Shown here: piece by piece, positions 54,424 through 64,000 of the stretch | Layout of the letters: each line of letters opens with the position of its first letter | How positions within the stretch are numbered: position 1 is the first letter of the stretch | DNA from: Naegleria lovaniensis | Lineage: Eukaryota; Heterolobosea; Eutetramitea; Acrasida; Naegleriidae | Direction: 5' to 3' | Assembly (NCBI RefSeq): GCF_003324165.1 | Contig: NW_025407829.1 | Coordinates: forward strand, 248,001 to 312,000 | Length of the DNA stretch: 64,000 nucleotides | The notes under the pieces: model-generated | The model's input: only the letters and a program-made list of their open reading frames with translations | Told to the model about the DNA's origin: nothing | Database searches by the model: none | Program-made: the position numbers and the translations under genes

Positions 54424-54585
54424 GGTTTCGTAATGGATATTTTTTTGATGAGGTGGCAGCTGGTTGGTTTTTGAAGCAAACTTGGCTCGATGGTCAAAGG
54501 ATCGAACAAGCTTCTAGGTTGGAGATAACAAAGTCAAAAAGTGTACAAGTTCGCTAATTACAGGTGACCAACAATGCACCACGAG

Positions 54586-57458
54586 TTAAATAAAACAAGT
54601 GTCGTTTGTCTTTTTGGGGATAAAGCCACTAATTTTCACCGCATCAATCTCATACCAACTAATGTTTTTGGTCGTGTCGATATCTAAACGCAAAACATTG
54701 AAAGTTCTGTTTAAAGACTTGCAAAGGTCGATGGATGGTTTGAAAATTCTAGCTACAGGTTGAACTGTTTGTACAGTTCCTTCATAAATCACTTCGTCCG
54801 TAGTGTCTGTACCAAACGAATTCTTTGCAGTTATTTTGACTAGCGATCCTGGGTTGTAAGTTTCATACACTTCAACATTTGAAATAAACATGGGATTAGC
54901 GAATTGTAACTCCAAAAACTCATACGTCTGTTCAATAATGCATCTACACTTGAAACATCAACATTTGACAGAAAATACTTACCCCTTTTTTCATTGATCG
55001 ATGATTAAATTCACACTTTGAGATTTATGAATAATAATTACTGTTGAACTTACCTTTGGACGCTTTTGGTGCCCATGCTGATTTTATGTCCCCGTAATTT
55101 GGATACTATGAAATAATCACGAGGTCAATGAAATAGTATTCGTTGTACTTACTGTATTACTTTCTCCAACCACGTTCGATGCTGGCCAACCAGTGTATTC
55201 TGAAGAAAAAGCCAAAACACGTTGAACCCATTGACTTGTGTACTTCAAGTTATCACAATGTAGAATAACCATCTCCCAAATCTTGCTTGTTTCTATCAAT
55301 TTGTTATACACAATATCACTTTCAAGAGTTGCATTTTGTTTCTTCTCTGAAAATGCTTTTTCAACCACTTCACAGGTCGTTTCAATATTTGTTAACAGGT
55401 AATTGAGACAAAGTTCAGTAATTTCAGGGTATGAGCATTCAAGAGAAAGTCGTAAAATGTCAATCACGGACTGGTCGGAAATGTTATCCTTAATGACCGA
55501 CAAGGTAATACTGGAGTCTAATAAATATTGATTTTGAGCAAAATACAGTGGAATAGCATCTTCCGCTTTGACGTCTTCCTTTGCTAAAGAACCCATGTAC
55601 ATGTATTTGATCAATAACAAGAAGATGTCATATTTCACATCTGTGATTTCCATTTCATAAATGTTGTTGGATGAGAATCTATAGGGTGAGCTCAAATTAC
55701 CCCAATCGAACATGGTCTAAGATTTTCAAGTGACCAATTAACAATAACTAGTAGATTTCACTTACTTTGAAAAAAGCACATCTGGCTTTTAGAATCGATG
55801 AGTGAGCATAAATACAAGGTCTTGAAGATGGTGTAAGTGGGTCTTCTTCGTTGGAACCCATGGTAAATACAATTTTCACATCGGGAGATGCTCTCTTGTC
55901 ATACTTTTCGCCTTTTGTACATGAATCTTCATAAATCTTACGCATGTCAGAATAAAAATCATCACTCAAGGAAGTAGATGTAAATTGATTGAATATAGCA
56001 AGAGCCACACCGCTTCTTAGGTGATTTGGAATAACAGAAATAATGTTCATGGTTTGTTGGCATGCTTTTCTCAAAGCCTCAAGTCCTAAACTTTCAGAAA
56101 GGTGATGAATTTCTGTAATTAATTCCTCAGCATTTCTGTAATCACAATCGTCGTCCAAAAACATTTCCTTTGGTAACAAGATGAGTCCTGAATAGAGATA
56201 ACTGAACAAACTATTGGCAGCAGTCTCAGTAAGAGAGAAGCCGCTCACACTAGGAGACATGTCTATGATCTCTTCCTCACTTTTCACAATAAATTTGTCT
56301 AAGAGCTTGTGATCCTGGAGTCTGTATCTCAATAAAAACTCATGAATATAGTATATCTTGGGTGCAATTGTAAAAAGTGGTCGTTCTGTAGTTGAGGCAA
56401 GCAACCTCTTTCGAATAGGAAGTTTTAGAATTGCACAATCTGTAGATGGATTGTTGGAAAAGAGGGTTTTAAGATCTTCCACGTATTCTGGATTCAATTT
56501 GCTGTTTGAAGCAGATGGAATATTGTTCACATTTGCGTCACAAATAATTCCTATCAACTTGATAGCATCAATTTCGCTCCATGACAAGCTAGATATACAA
56601 TCCATGTCAATTCTTAGAGTTCTTGTCACGCAAGAAAATGGTTTGATCGGTGGAACAAATATTCTTGATTTTTGAGGTAAGATTTGCTGCTGAGGATCTC
56701 CCTCATACAACACAACCCAATCCTGGGTAAACTCTAATGGTTTATGAACGAATTGTTCATCATAGTATTCCTGATCAATATTTTGGTCCTCGATTACTTC
56801 TGCAATTTCCAGTTTATGCTCCATATCAGCTGGTAAACAAGACACCTTCACAACAGCTCCAGGATTGAAAGTTTCTTGAGAGAGCATTGGATTCATTTGT
56901 TTCATTCACATTGTTGAAATATCCCAAAAACATACCATAAATATGTACCTGAGTGATAAGAACATTTTTTTCGAATTGGACTATTTACGATTGTTTCAAT
57001 ATTCGCTCACATTTCACCTAAACTCACCTACAAGAAATTCCTTACTGCCTGATGAAGATTTCGGGGCCCATGCAGAGGTCATATCGCCTAAATGATTTTC
57101 ATTGTATGAAAAGACATTAAATTATAATTGAACGGAGCACATGGAACGTACCATATTTTGGAAATGTATCGGATTCTCCTGTCACGTTGTCAGCACTCCA
57201 GCTGCTTGAATACTGGGATGAAAATCCTAAAACACGACAAGCCCATTGTTGGGTTTCATAGGGTCTGATCAGTATTCGGTTTTCAACTTTTTCTCTCAAC
57301 TCTCGGACTTGAGATTCCGAAATAGCTGACCAATCATGTTGGTCTTCATCGTTGAGAGAGAATGAAGGTGCATTGATAACTTCGGAGTGGTCATCCCACA
57401 ACTGTGGTTCATCCGAAAGGGTTGGAGGTGGTGTAATGCTGGAAGTGTTGTTTCCCAT
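54586..57458 (-). CDS. Protein with two discoidin-like and two BTB domains
   Basis: Exons: 57458-57152, 57087-57028, 56980-56936, 56874-55766, 55716-55153, 55105-55054, [candidate 54984-54983], 54927-54586, about 826 aa. MGNNTSS at the start is a good N-myristoylation signal. Domain 1 (about 70-248) reads WACRVLGFSSQYSSSWSA, MTSAWAPKSS, FLVVQFEKNVLITQVHIYE and WSEIDAIKLIGI, a discoidin/F5-8C-like fold as in the FBXL4 N-terminus. BTB-like blocks follow at about 283-400 (IYYIHEFLLRYRL) and 467-600 (CIYAHSSILKARCAFFKTMF). A second discoidin-like copy closes the protein (YPNYGDIKSAWAPKAS, YEFLELQFANPMFISNVEVY, WYEIDAVKISGF). The last junction keeps frame only with a 2-nt exon or a non-standard donor. 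BTB proteins are often CUL3 adaptors; the role here is inferred. Confidence 0.75.
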
Positions 57459-57762
57459 TTTTTGATCTCTGCAAGTTCATCTGTCCAAGTTCTGCTTTAA
57501 TAAGACCAACATGGGTACAAATTTTGTTCTTGCTGATTAATCTTGAAGCACATGACATGATGGAGTGCCGAAGATTGGTGTCCTTTTATTGCTTGGGAAC
57601 TGGTTTGGTTGGTGAGTGGGAAAGACTTGGATTTACAACTAACGTTCGTCCAAGCTTTTCCAGCTTTTTTCGCAATAAGTTCCATTGTGTCAGGGCCATC
57701 TTTTCAATTAGCAACCCCAATTTACTCTCTATTGTGGGATATTTAGAATCATAAGGATACTA
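57459..57762. other. Intergenic, no gene seen
   Basis: 304 bp between the BTB gene start and the last coding exon of the kelch gene. A short plus-strand frame at 57524-57754 has no recognisable feature. It likely contains the BTB gene promoter and the kelch 3' UTR. Confidence 0.4.
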
Positions 57763-60700
57763 TTAAATCTGTAAGTCAAGGAATGTCATAGTACTGCAAT
57801 ATACTTACTTTGGAGAATGCAGTTTTAGCATATTTAAGGAGAGCTTCCTCGAACTATTCACGTTGTGCTTAGTACGAAATATTTAGAAAGAAGACTTACT
57901 TTTTGATATGAAAGTGATTCATTGGAATCATTAGTACAACACGATTTAAAAATTCTGTACATATCCTTTTTTGAGATGAATGGAACCAAATCAAAGTCAG
58001 CAGCGAGTTTGAAGAATTCATCAAAATGCATTGTTTCTTGAATGGATTGAAATTGGGTAGAGCTGTTGCTGTTACAATACAGTATGAAAAGCTGGAACAA
58101 GAGGTTGATCATTGATATATTAATAGATACTCATTACTTACTCGTTGCAAATTTCTTCTGATAGTCTCAAACACTCTTTCAGCAGCAGTTGCTACTTCCT
58201 CGTCAATATCGCACTGAGCTGATCCTAGTCTATTTACGTTTGGAAGCACGTCAATTAGTAAAAACTTAGCAAATGCTTTGGAAGGTGAAAGGTCAGGTCT
58301 GAGCTTGTTGGCAAGTTCTTTAAGGCATTCTATGAATTGAGAAAAGTTCATTTTCTGAGAGTTCACATGATTCTTCACGCTCGATGCACTAAGAATCTTA
58401 ATAAAAACTAAATCTGCAGTCTCTTGTTTAAATCCATAAGTATAAATGTTCGTATCTCGTATAAAAAACCGAAATTTAAACGAACTCATCAGATTCAAGT
58501 TTAAACGGTTACCAAATGAGCAGTAATACATGAAAATATTGTGTAACTCAGCCTTCAGCTCATGTTTGTTTTGAATTAGGTCCAAATACTGCTGCTTAAT
58601 TTCTTTCGGCTTGACGGGCTTTAACTTGTTATCAATTTTAGAATATTTAACGTTCGATGGGTTGAGTGAAAGAGCTTTTTTGAAAAAGCTGTTAAAGAGA
58701 GAGTTCTTCCCAAAACCAATATTTTCAAAAAGTAATGCAATTTGTTCTTCAGTTTTGTTTGCTATCAATGGTTTTTTTGAGAAAATAAATATTGCTATTC
58801 TTCCCAGTGCCTCCAGAAATTGAGGATAGTCTAACTCTGGGTAGTTCTTGTGCCTCTAGAAATTGAAGAGGATTCAGGAAGAAAACAGCTGTTGAAAATA
58901 GTCTTGGCAACGCTTTTCGATATTTTCCCAGGTAAGAGGTTGAAGGTCTCGTTGAAGGCAATAAACGAGTCAAGGGAAATTGTATCCTTTTTTAAGGCAT
59001 TGCCAGCTGTGTTGGACGAGAAAACATCAAATATCTTTTCACATCGTACACCTGTAAAACTGTCTAAAATACGTACCTTCTGAAGCAATTTTGAGTATTG
59101 TATGAACAACGTCAAGCACTGTAATGAATATATTTCATTCACCGTTGTGTCTTGATACTTGGTTGCGTGATAGGGAAGTAAATGTTCCTCAATCAAGCGT
59201 TCAAGAGATGAGTCTGTTGAATTAAACTTCATCTTTGCAATTTCAGTAGTAATTTCTCTGAATTGTCTGCAATTAATCTCATCTCGTTCTTCTATCTCAC
59301 TCAAATCAGCCTTGCCAATCATTCGAACAATAACCTCAAGAATTGTTTCCCACATTAATCCTTGTTGTGGGATTCTACAATTTCTAAAGAGATTGATGAG
59401 TGAGTTGATGGAAATGGTGTGTTGTTCATTGGAGATTGTATGGAAAATAATGTCAATTACATCTGGATGGTTTTGTGTTGTGGCATCCGTATTGGGAGTT
59501 TCTGTTTCTTCGATGGTGAAAGTATAATTGTCGAAATCAATGACAAAACCATCATTATTTTGCTCATCTTCAACTGTCGGAGATGAATTTAACTCGCAAA
59601 CAGGAGCTGTTTCTTGTTCTTTCTCAATTTCCTTTTCCTCTCTATCATTTTTTTGTTCGTTGCAAGTGTGAAACGAGAGTGAAAACAAATCCAATGTTGT
59701 TCCGGCGTTATCAATCCCACCAAAGCAAAGAAGCTCCCCTTCCTTCAAACCCAGAGTGGAATGAATTCTTCTGCTTGGTGTATCGCCTGAACATTTAATT
59801 TCGCTCCACTTGCTGTCCGAAATATTCAAAGAACAGATATCGTTCAGTAAGCCATTTTTTCCTTCTCCTCCGAAAAACAACAGAGTTGACTCATCGTAAT
59901 TGATCACTGAATGAAAAGCTCTCGCTGATGGTCCGGATTCAATTTCGATCTCACTCCATTCTTTGGATGAAAGGTCAAACAAAAACAAATCATTCCTGTA
60001 GTCTTCGTAATCCAAACCTCCAAACATGACAACAAAGGTTGAGGGTACAACGAGTGAGGTTGTAGAATGTCCATATCTAGGTGGAGGTTTTTCATGGTCT
60101 TGAAGTTTTACTTTCTCCCATGAATAAGATGCTAAATAAAACGTTAATAAGACGAGCGTCAACACTTGGTACATACTAAGGTTCAGCACATAAACGTCGT
60201 TATGAATAACTGCAGAATCTGAAACACCAGCGAAAAGATAAATACAATTATCGATTAAATTGCATGAAAAATCTCTTCTTGCTTTTGGGAAATCGTTTCC
60301 TGAGAATTGAATAGTCCTCCATTGCATATCATGAAAAGTAAGCACGCTTAATTGCAAAACGGAATGCTCAAAGGTATCAAAAAAATTATTCTCCTCTTCT
60401 AATATGAAATAGGATTTTGGAACCTCTCCAACTTGTCGTTCTTGCGTTATACAGTAGACGTATTCAATCTCATCGTTTTGATCATCATCATTTTCATAGA
60501 TTGTTACAAGTTGCCCTTTTTTGACCTGAAAACCCTCGTCATCCTGGAAGTCTTGATTGAGAGTTGCATAGAGCCCTGACTCCACTGAGCTCCAAAATAT
60601 ATAAATTCGATCTCGTTCTTGGGAAAGAACTGCGTAATAAAACGATGATTTTGGAGGTCCTTCTCCGGACAGAGGATACGAGCACCATTCCAGATTTCTT

Positions 60701-60855
60701 AAATTGAACACATAGAGTTGATTTTGCTCAGCCTCTTCGGAACTTCCAATCACAAGTAAATCATCGTCCACAAACTCAACACATTTCATTTTCCAGGAAG
60801 GGCGACGTCCTTCATATGATGGCACCTCAGGGACCCTCTTCCAACAACCGATCAT
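57763..60855 (-). CDS. Kelch-repeat protein with an embedded SH3-like domain and a helical C-terminal half
   Basis: Exons: 60855-60177, 60131-58836, 58761-58142, 58091-57900, 57853-57809, 57768-57763 (only ATT TAA), about 945 aa. Kelch motifs include LYVFNLRNLEWCSYPL, NDVYVLNLTSYSWEKVKL (made by removing a 45-nt stopless intron), VVMFGGLDYEDYRNDLFLFD and LLFFGGEGKNGLLNDICSLN. Between blades, residues about 94-154 (GLYATLNQDFQ, GFQVKKGQLVTIYE, VGEVPKSYFILEE) look like an SH3 domain. The C-terminal half has repeated helical units with motifs such as FNETFNLLPGKISKSVAKTI and AADFDLVPFISKKDMYRIF, possibly degenerate EF-hands. A further 42-nt in-frame intron at about 59035-59076 is possible. Likely a scaffold; partners unknown. 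Confidence 0.78.
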
Positions 60856-61009
60856 TGTTACCTATTTTTTATGAGCTGTAAATAAGGCTGATCAAAGCAG
60901 AAGAGGAATACACCAATAGGTCGTCTTAATATATCCAAAGGTGATATATTTGAAAGAAAATAAGCCTTGCTCTCAAAGTGTTTATTCGGCTGACGAGAGC
61001 ACAATTACT

Positions 61010-61898
61010 TCAAACCGTGTTGAGGTGATGTTTGGAAAGCTCCTTCTCGAGCCAATCTTTCAAAGGCTTTCTTGTAAAGGCATACCCATGAGTGACAAGG
61101 AATGCCTCAAATCCTTCTTCATATAGCATTTTGATGTTTTTGAGAATTTCAATGCGATCATAGAGGAAGAAGTGATAGGCTGGTTTTCCGTACTTTAAAA
61201 AACCTCCTCCCATAAGATCATTAATGATGGCTGCCTTCTTATTATTGAGAACAATGGAAATTCCACCCTCTGTATGACCTTTTAATTGAAGGACTTGTGC
61301 ATGTACTCCAAATTCCTCCAAGCTCTCACCTCCATGAAAGAGGATATCAGGCTCGATTTTCTTTAATTCCTTTCGATTTCCTCTAATTTTGAGTATTCTG
61401 GCCGCCAAGCCTGTCGGAACTGAGGGTGCAGGGTCACCAAGTCTGAATCTATCTGCTTCTAAAGCAGGAACAGCGACTTTGATATGTGGATAATGTTTTT
61501 TAAAATACCTGTTGGTGGTTGTGGTTCAAATAGTGAGCGGAGTGAGGAAACATACGAAGAAACAGAATGTTGGTGAACACCACAAGCTCTGAATATACTA
61601 CTTACCATACACATCCAGCATGATCAAAATGAGCATGAGTGATAATAATCAGAGAAAGATCGTTTGGAGTAATTCCAGCAACTTTCTCGAGCTTGTCAAT
61701 TAATTTGAGCTCATCTCCAATAGTTGCTGTATCGATCAGAATGTATTTTCCCTTTCTGCTTCTCTCTTCCTCAGTCCATGCATTGCACTTCACCAAAAAG
61801 ACATTGGTTTTTGGATTCATTTCAATGGTAATAACTTCTCCGTCAAGGATTTGACAAATCTTTTGCTTTTCGCTCAAATTAGAGTATTGGTTGTTCAT
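61010..61898 (-). CDS. Metallo-beta-lactamase-fold hydrolase
   Basis: Two exons, 61898-61606 and 61508-61010 (97-nt intron), give 263 aa. The zinc motif THAHFDHAG is followed, across the intron, by a loop and then LQLKGHTEGGISIVLNN (third metal His) and NDLMGGG (bridging Asp). The last His is probably in VTHGYAF. The fold includes glyoxalase II, lactonases, arylsulphatases and RNA-processing enzymes. The short size and lack of extra domains suggest a small-molecule hydrolase, without a clear substrate. No signal peptide is present, so it is probably cytosolic. Confidence 0.88.
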
Positions 61899-62187
61899 GT
61901 TATTGGAATGTGTTTGTTCAGGCTTTTGTTATATATTGGCTGTGTTTGCAGCTTTAAATTTGCTGTCATCTTAAATACCCTCTGCAGAGCCTTAGTTCTA
62001 ACTGGCGCATAAAAACTATGCGTCTTTAGCTTCCAATTGCGCAAGTATTTGACCGTGCGCAGCGTAACATCCAATTTTCTAAAAAGTGCTAGTTGAAATT
62101 TTCGGCGGAAGGACGGGCCCTCAATGTTGGAATGGTTCAAGTTTCCCAGGCGACGACTCATCAAGTCGGCATGTGACACCATTGTAG

Positions 62188-64000
62188 TCAGCCCATTAGT
62201 TCTTTCAGTCGTGCGTAAATATATTGGTACACGATTGAAAACAAATTGTGAATTGGCTTCAAGCTCCATGCCTCGGTTGGAATGTCATACAATCCATTGT
62301 TAAGCACACTGAACAAATCAAATAATAGTCGACTTTTGGCATCTTCGTCAAGAGAGGTTGGATTTAAAATGTATTGTTCTAACTCTCCAATTTTCATAAA
62401 TTCTGTATTAAAGATATTAAGTCCTGGAAGTTCTAATTGTTGAGTATACAGAGTTCTTTTACATCTCAGATCCATCACCCAATAAATCGAATGAAAACCT
62501 TCTAATCCTATCAATTTTTCTACACCTAGTGCTTTAAACTGAATACTGTCGGTTGATAGTAGTTTTAACACAGAATCTTCTTCCTTATTTGCTGTCATGT
62601 GTTGAGTCACCAATTTCTGCTTTAGAGCTTCAATAAATTCTTCCGAGCAATAAATTCGTCCTCCAACAGCAATGCTCTCAATTTTGCTTGCCTTATTTAC
62701 TGTGTTTCCAATATAATCAATTCGTTTTGTGGTTTTGTCCAAATGTATTTCGCAGTCGCTACCACAATGAACGCCCATCCTCACACGAGGGCCTCGATAA
62801 ACAAGCTGCTCTTCATATTTCACTTCTCTCGTATCGTCATGGTCCAATAATTCGAGTGGCCAGTTTGCATGCAGTAAATCTCGTTGAACACTCAAACAAA
62901 ATCCCAATGCTAATACTGGATTGTCGAAAGCAATCATAAATGAATCTCCTTGAGTTTTGCATTCATATCCACGGTATTTTTCAATATTCACTCGCATGAG
63001 AAGGTTGTGAATTTCTAAGGCTGTTTTCATCTTTTCTGGGAATAGATTCCATAATAGTGTAGAATTTTGAATATCTGTAAAGACCACTGTAATGGGTAAT
63101 GACCTAGGGGCAAATCGCATCAACCTTTTTCTCAACTTTTTTCTATACATTAAGAAGAATAGTAAACCAACAAAAAACAGAATGCAGCAGACTGCCAATA
63201 GAGCCACCACTGATCCAATAATGCTACCAATAATAATTGCATTCTGCTGTGGTTCTGACTTGGGTATCCATTGTCTCACAATACCTGTATTATTTCGAAT
63301 CCATTTGCAAGAAGCATCCCAAAGACTCATATTATTCCAAACAACATCACCCATTATTTCTACTTGATCTTTGGAGTCATAGGAGAATTTGTTGAAGAAA
63401 TGCAGCAAGGCAGGATTATTGGTTGTGTCAGGTGAAATTAACTTTTGAAGCATGGTTACTTTTTGGATATATAATTAATGATAATAAATACCTTTTTAAG
63501 TATTTCAGTAGGGTAATCACAATCAATGAGACCATGTTGTTGGTTGTACACAGTCCAACAACTGTCGCTATAGGCAGGTAAATAAACATCCTTAAGTTGT
63601 ACAATATGGAACAAGTAATGGGGATACCATAAATAGAATAGAGCAGTGCTTTTGCGTGCTTTTGCACTCAACACTTTGCCAACAATTTCCTCCTCAGGTT
63701 CACGACTACGAGCAAACTGAACCTCGAGTTTCAATTTTAAATTGCTGATAATTTGATTTTCATACGAAACCCATGTGATGGATGGGCCAATAAATCTACC
63801 AACATTCGATGAAGAGTTTTCAGCTAAATATTTGGCTGCCGTGTCAGTACGATATTCTCTATACACATCAATTCCAGGATATTGATCCAACATGTGTGAT
63901 AATATAAACCAGCCATGCTTTCCAAATACTCCAAGATTTCCTGCATCTATAATTGATTTTTGAGACTCTACATATTTCCTGTAATTTTGACAAATAAGAG
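62188..64000 (-). CDS. Receptor-type class III adenylate/guanylate cyclase, 5' part outside window
   Basis: Two exons are seen, 64000-63492 (open to the edge) and 63441-62188, joined by a 50-nt GTATTT...AAAAG intron. The extracellular part includes YRKYVESQKSIIDAGNLGVF with GKHGWF following, resembling NIT- or Cache-type sensors. One TM segment (AIIIGSIIGSVVALLAVCCI and the hydrophobic run after it) is followed directly by a complete catalytic domain: ITVVFTDIQNSTLLW (first metal Asp), ECKTQGDSFMIAF (second Asp), RVRMGVHCGSDCEI, and RIDYIGNTVNKASKIES (transition-state Asn/Lys region). Unlike the cyclase-like protein at 26416-29240, the metal ligands are present, so it should be active. It makes cAMP or cGMP from ATP or GTP; specificity is not resolved. 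A 120-residue C-terminal part follows the domain. Confidence 0.88.

Noticed and set aside
59052-59076. 25-nt GTACGT...ACAG intron in the kelch gene
   Set aside because: Too short and removal breaks the frame. Reading through, or a 42-nt intron ending later, both keep frame.
61895-62269. Minus-strand frame of 124 codons between the hydrolase and cyclase genes
   Set aside because: Overlaps the end of the cyclase gene in another frame and has no recognisable feature. It starts inside the cyclase C-terminus.

Overview
This is a nuclear window from an AT-rich, gene-dense protist. The gene content points to a heterolobosean amoeboflagellate close to Naegleria: intron-poor genes with short GT-AG introns (about 40-230 nt, donors mostly GTAAGT, GTATGT or GTACGT), intergenic gaps often under 200 bp, A-tracts right before start codons, standard stops, and many receptor-type cyclase, RGS, Rab, BTB, kelch and F-box proteins. 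The genus assignment is an inference from style and family content, not from a database match. I see no intact or fossil virus-like element, no transposon and no CRISPR.

Layout. 1-10 kb: first exon of a secreted ML-domain protein, a broken glycoside-hydrolase gene, a tRNA-Leu(AAG) with an 11-nt intron, RRS1 (60S assembly), a mitochondrial glycine-carrier homologue (SLC25A38/Hem25 type), an F-box-like protein, a TCTP homologue, and a six-exon 686-aa protein I cannot place. 10-21 kb: an atypical Rab (DTAGHE instead of DTAGQE), a lipid kinase, the histone acetyltransferase HAT1, and a SET1-type H3K4 methyltransferase diverging from HAT1 across 224 bp, then an RCC1-repeat protein. 20.8-34 kb is signalling-rich: a two-TM sensor with CHASE-like, PAS and RGS domains, an unknown 591-aa protein, a two-TM protein with a degenerate cyclase-like domain, the EF-hand aspartate/glutamate carrier, and a MAP2K-like kinase. 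34.5-42 kb: a secreted Cys-rich protein, an M1 aminopeptidase followed after 14 bp by a dual-specificity phosphatase, SHQ1 (H/ACA RNP assembly), and a probable secreted protein of unknown function. 42-49 kb: an ankyrin protein, ribosomal protein eL18, a secreted LPMO-like copper-oxidase candidate with a hydrophobic C-terminal tail, and two splicing factors (CWC2 and RBM25) sharing a 142-bp divergent promoter. 49-64 kb: a GNAT acetyltransferase, an F-box/LRR protein, a RAB6-like GTPase with 15- and 17-nt exons, a protein with two BTB and two discoidin-like domains, a kelch/SH3 protein, a metallo-beta-lactamase-fold hydrolase, and a receptor-type class III cyclase running off the right edge.

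RRS1, eL18 and SHQ1 serve ribosome and snoRNP production; CWC2 and RBM25 serve splicing; HAT1 and SET1 modify histones. The membrane sensors, Rabs, MAP2K-like kinase, phosphatase and lipid kinase suggest a large environmental-sensing repertoire. Nothing behaves like a bacterial operon. The points of most interest are the CHASE-PAS-RGS receptor, the HAT1/SET1 divergent pair, the LPMO-like protein, the 686-aa orphan, and unusually small exons, including a candidate 2-nt exon.

Exon models were built by hand from reading frame, splice motifs and phase. Family calls come from motif recognition, with no search run.
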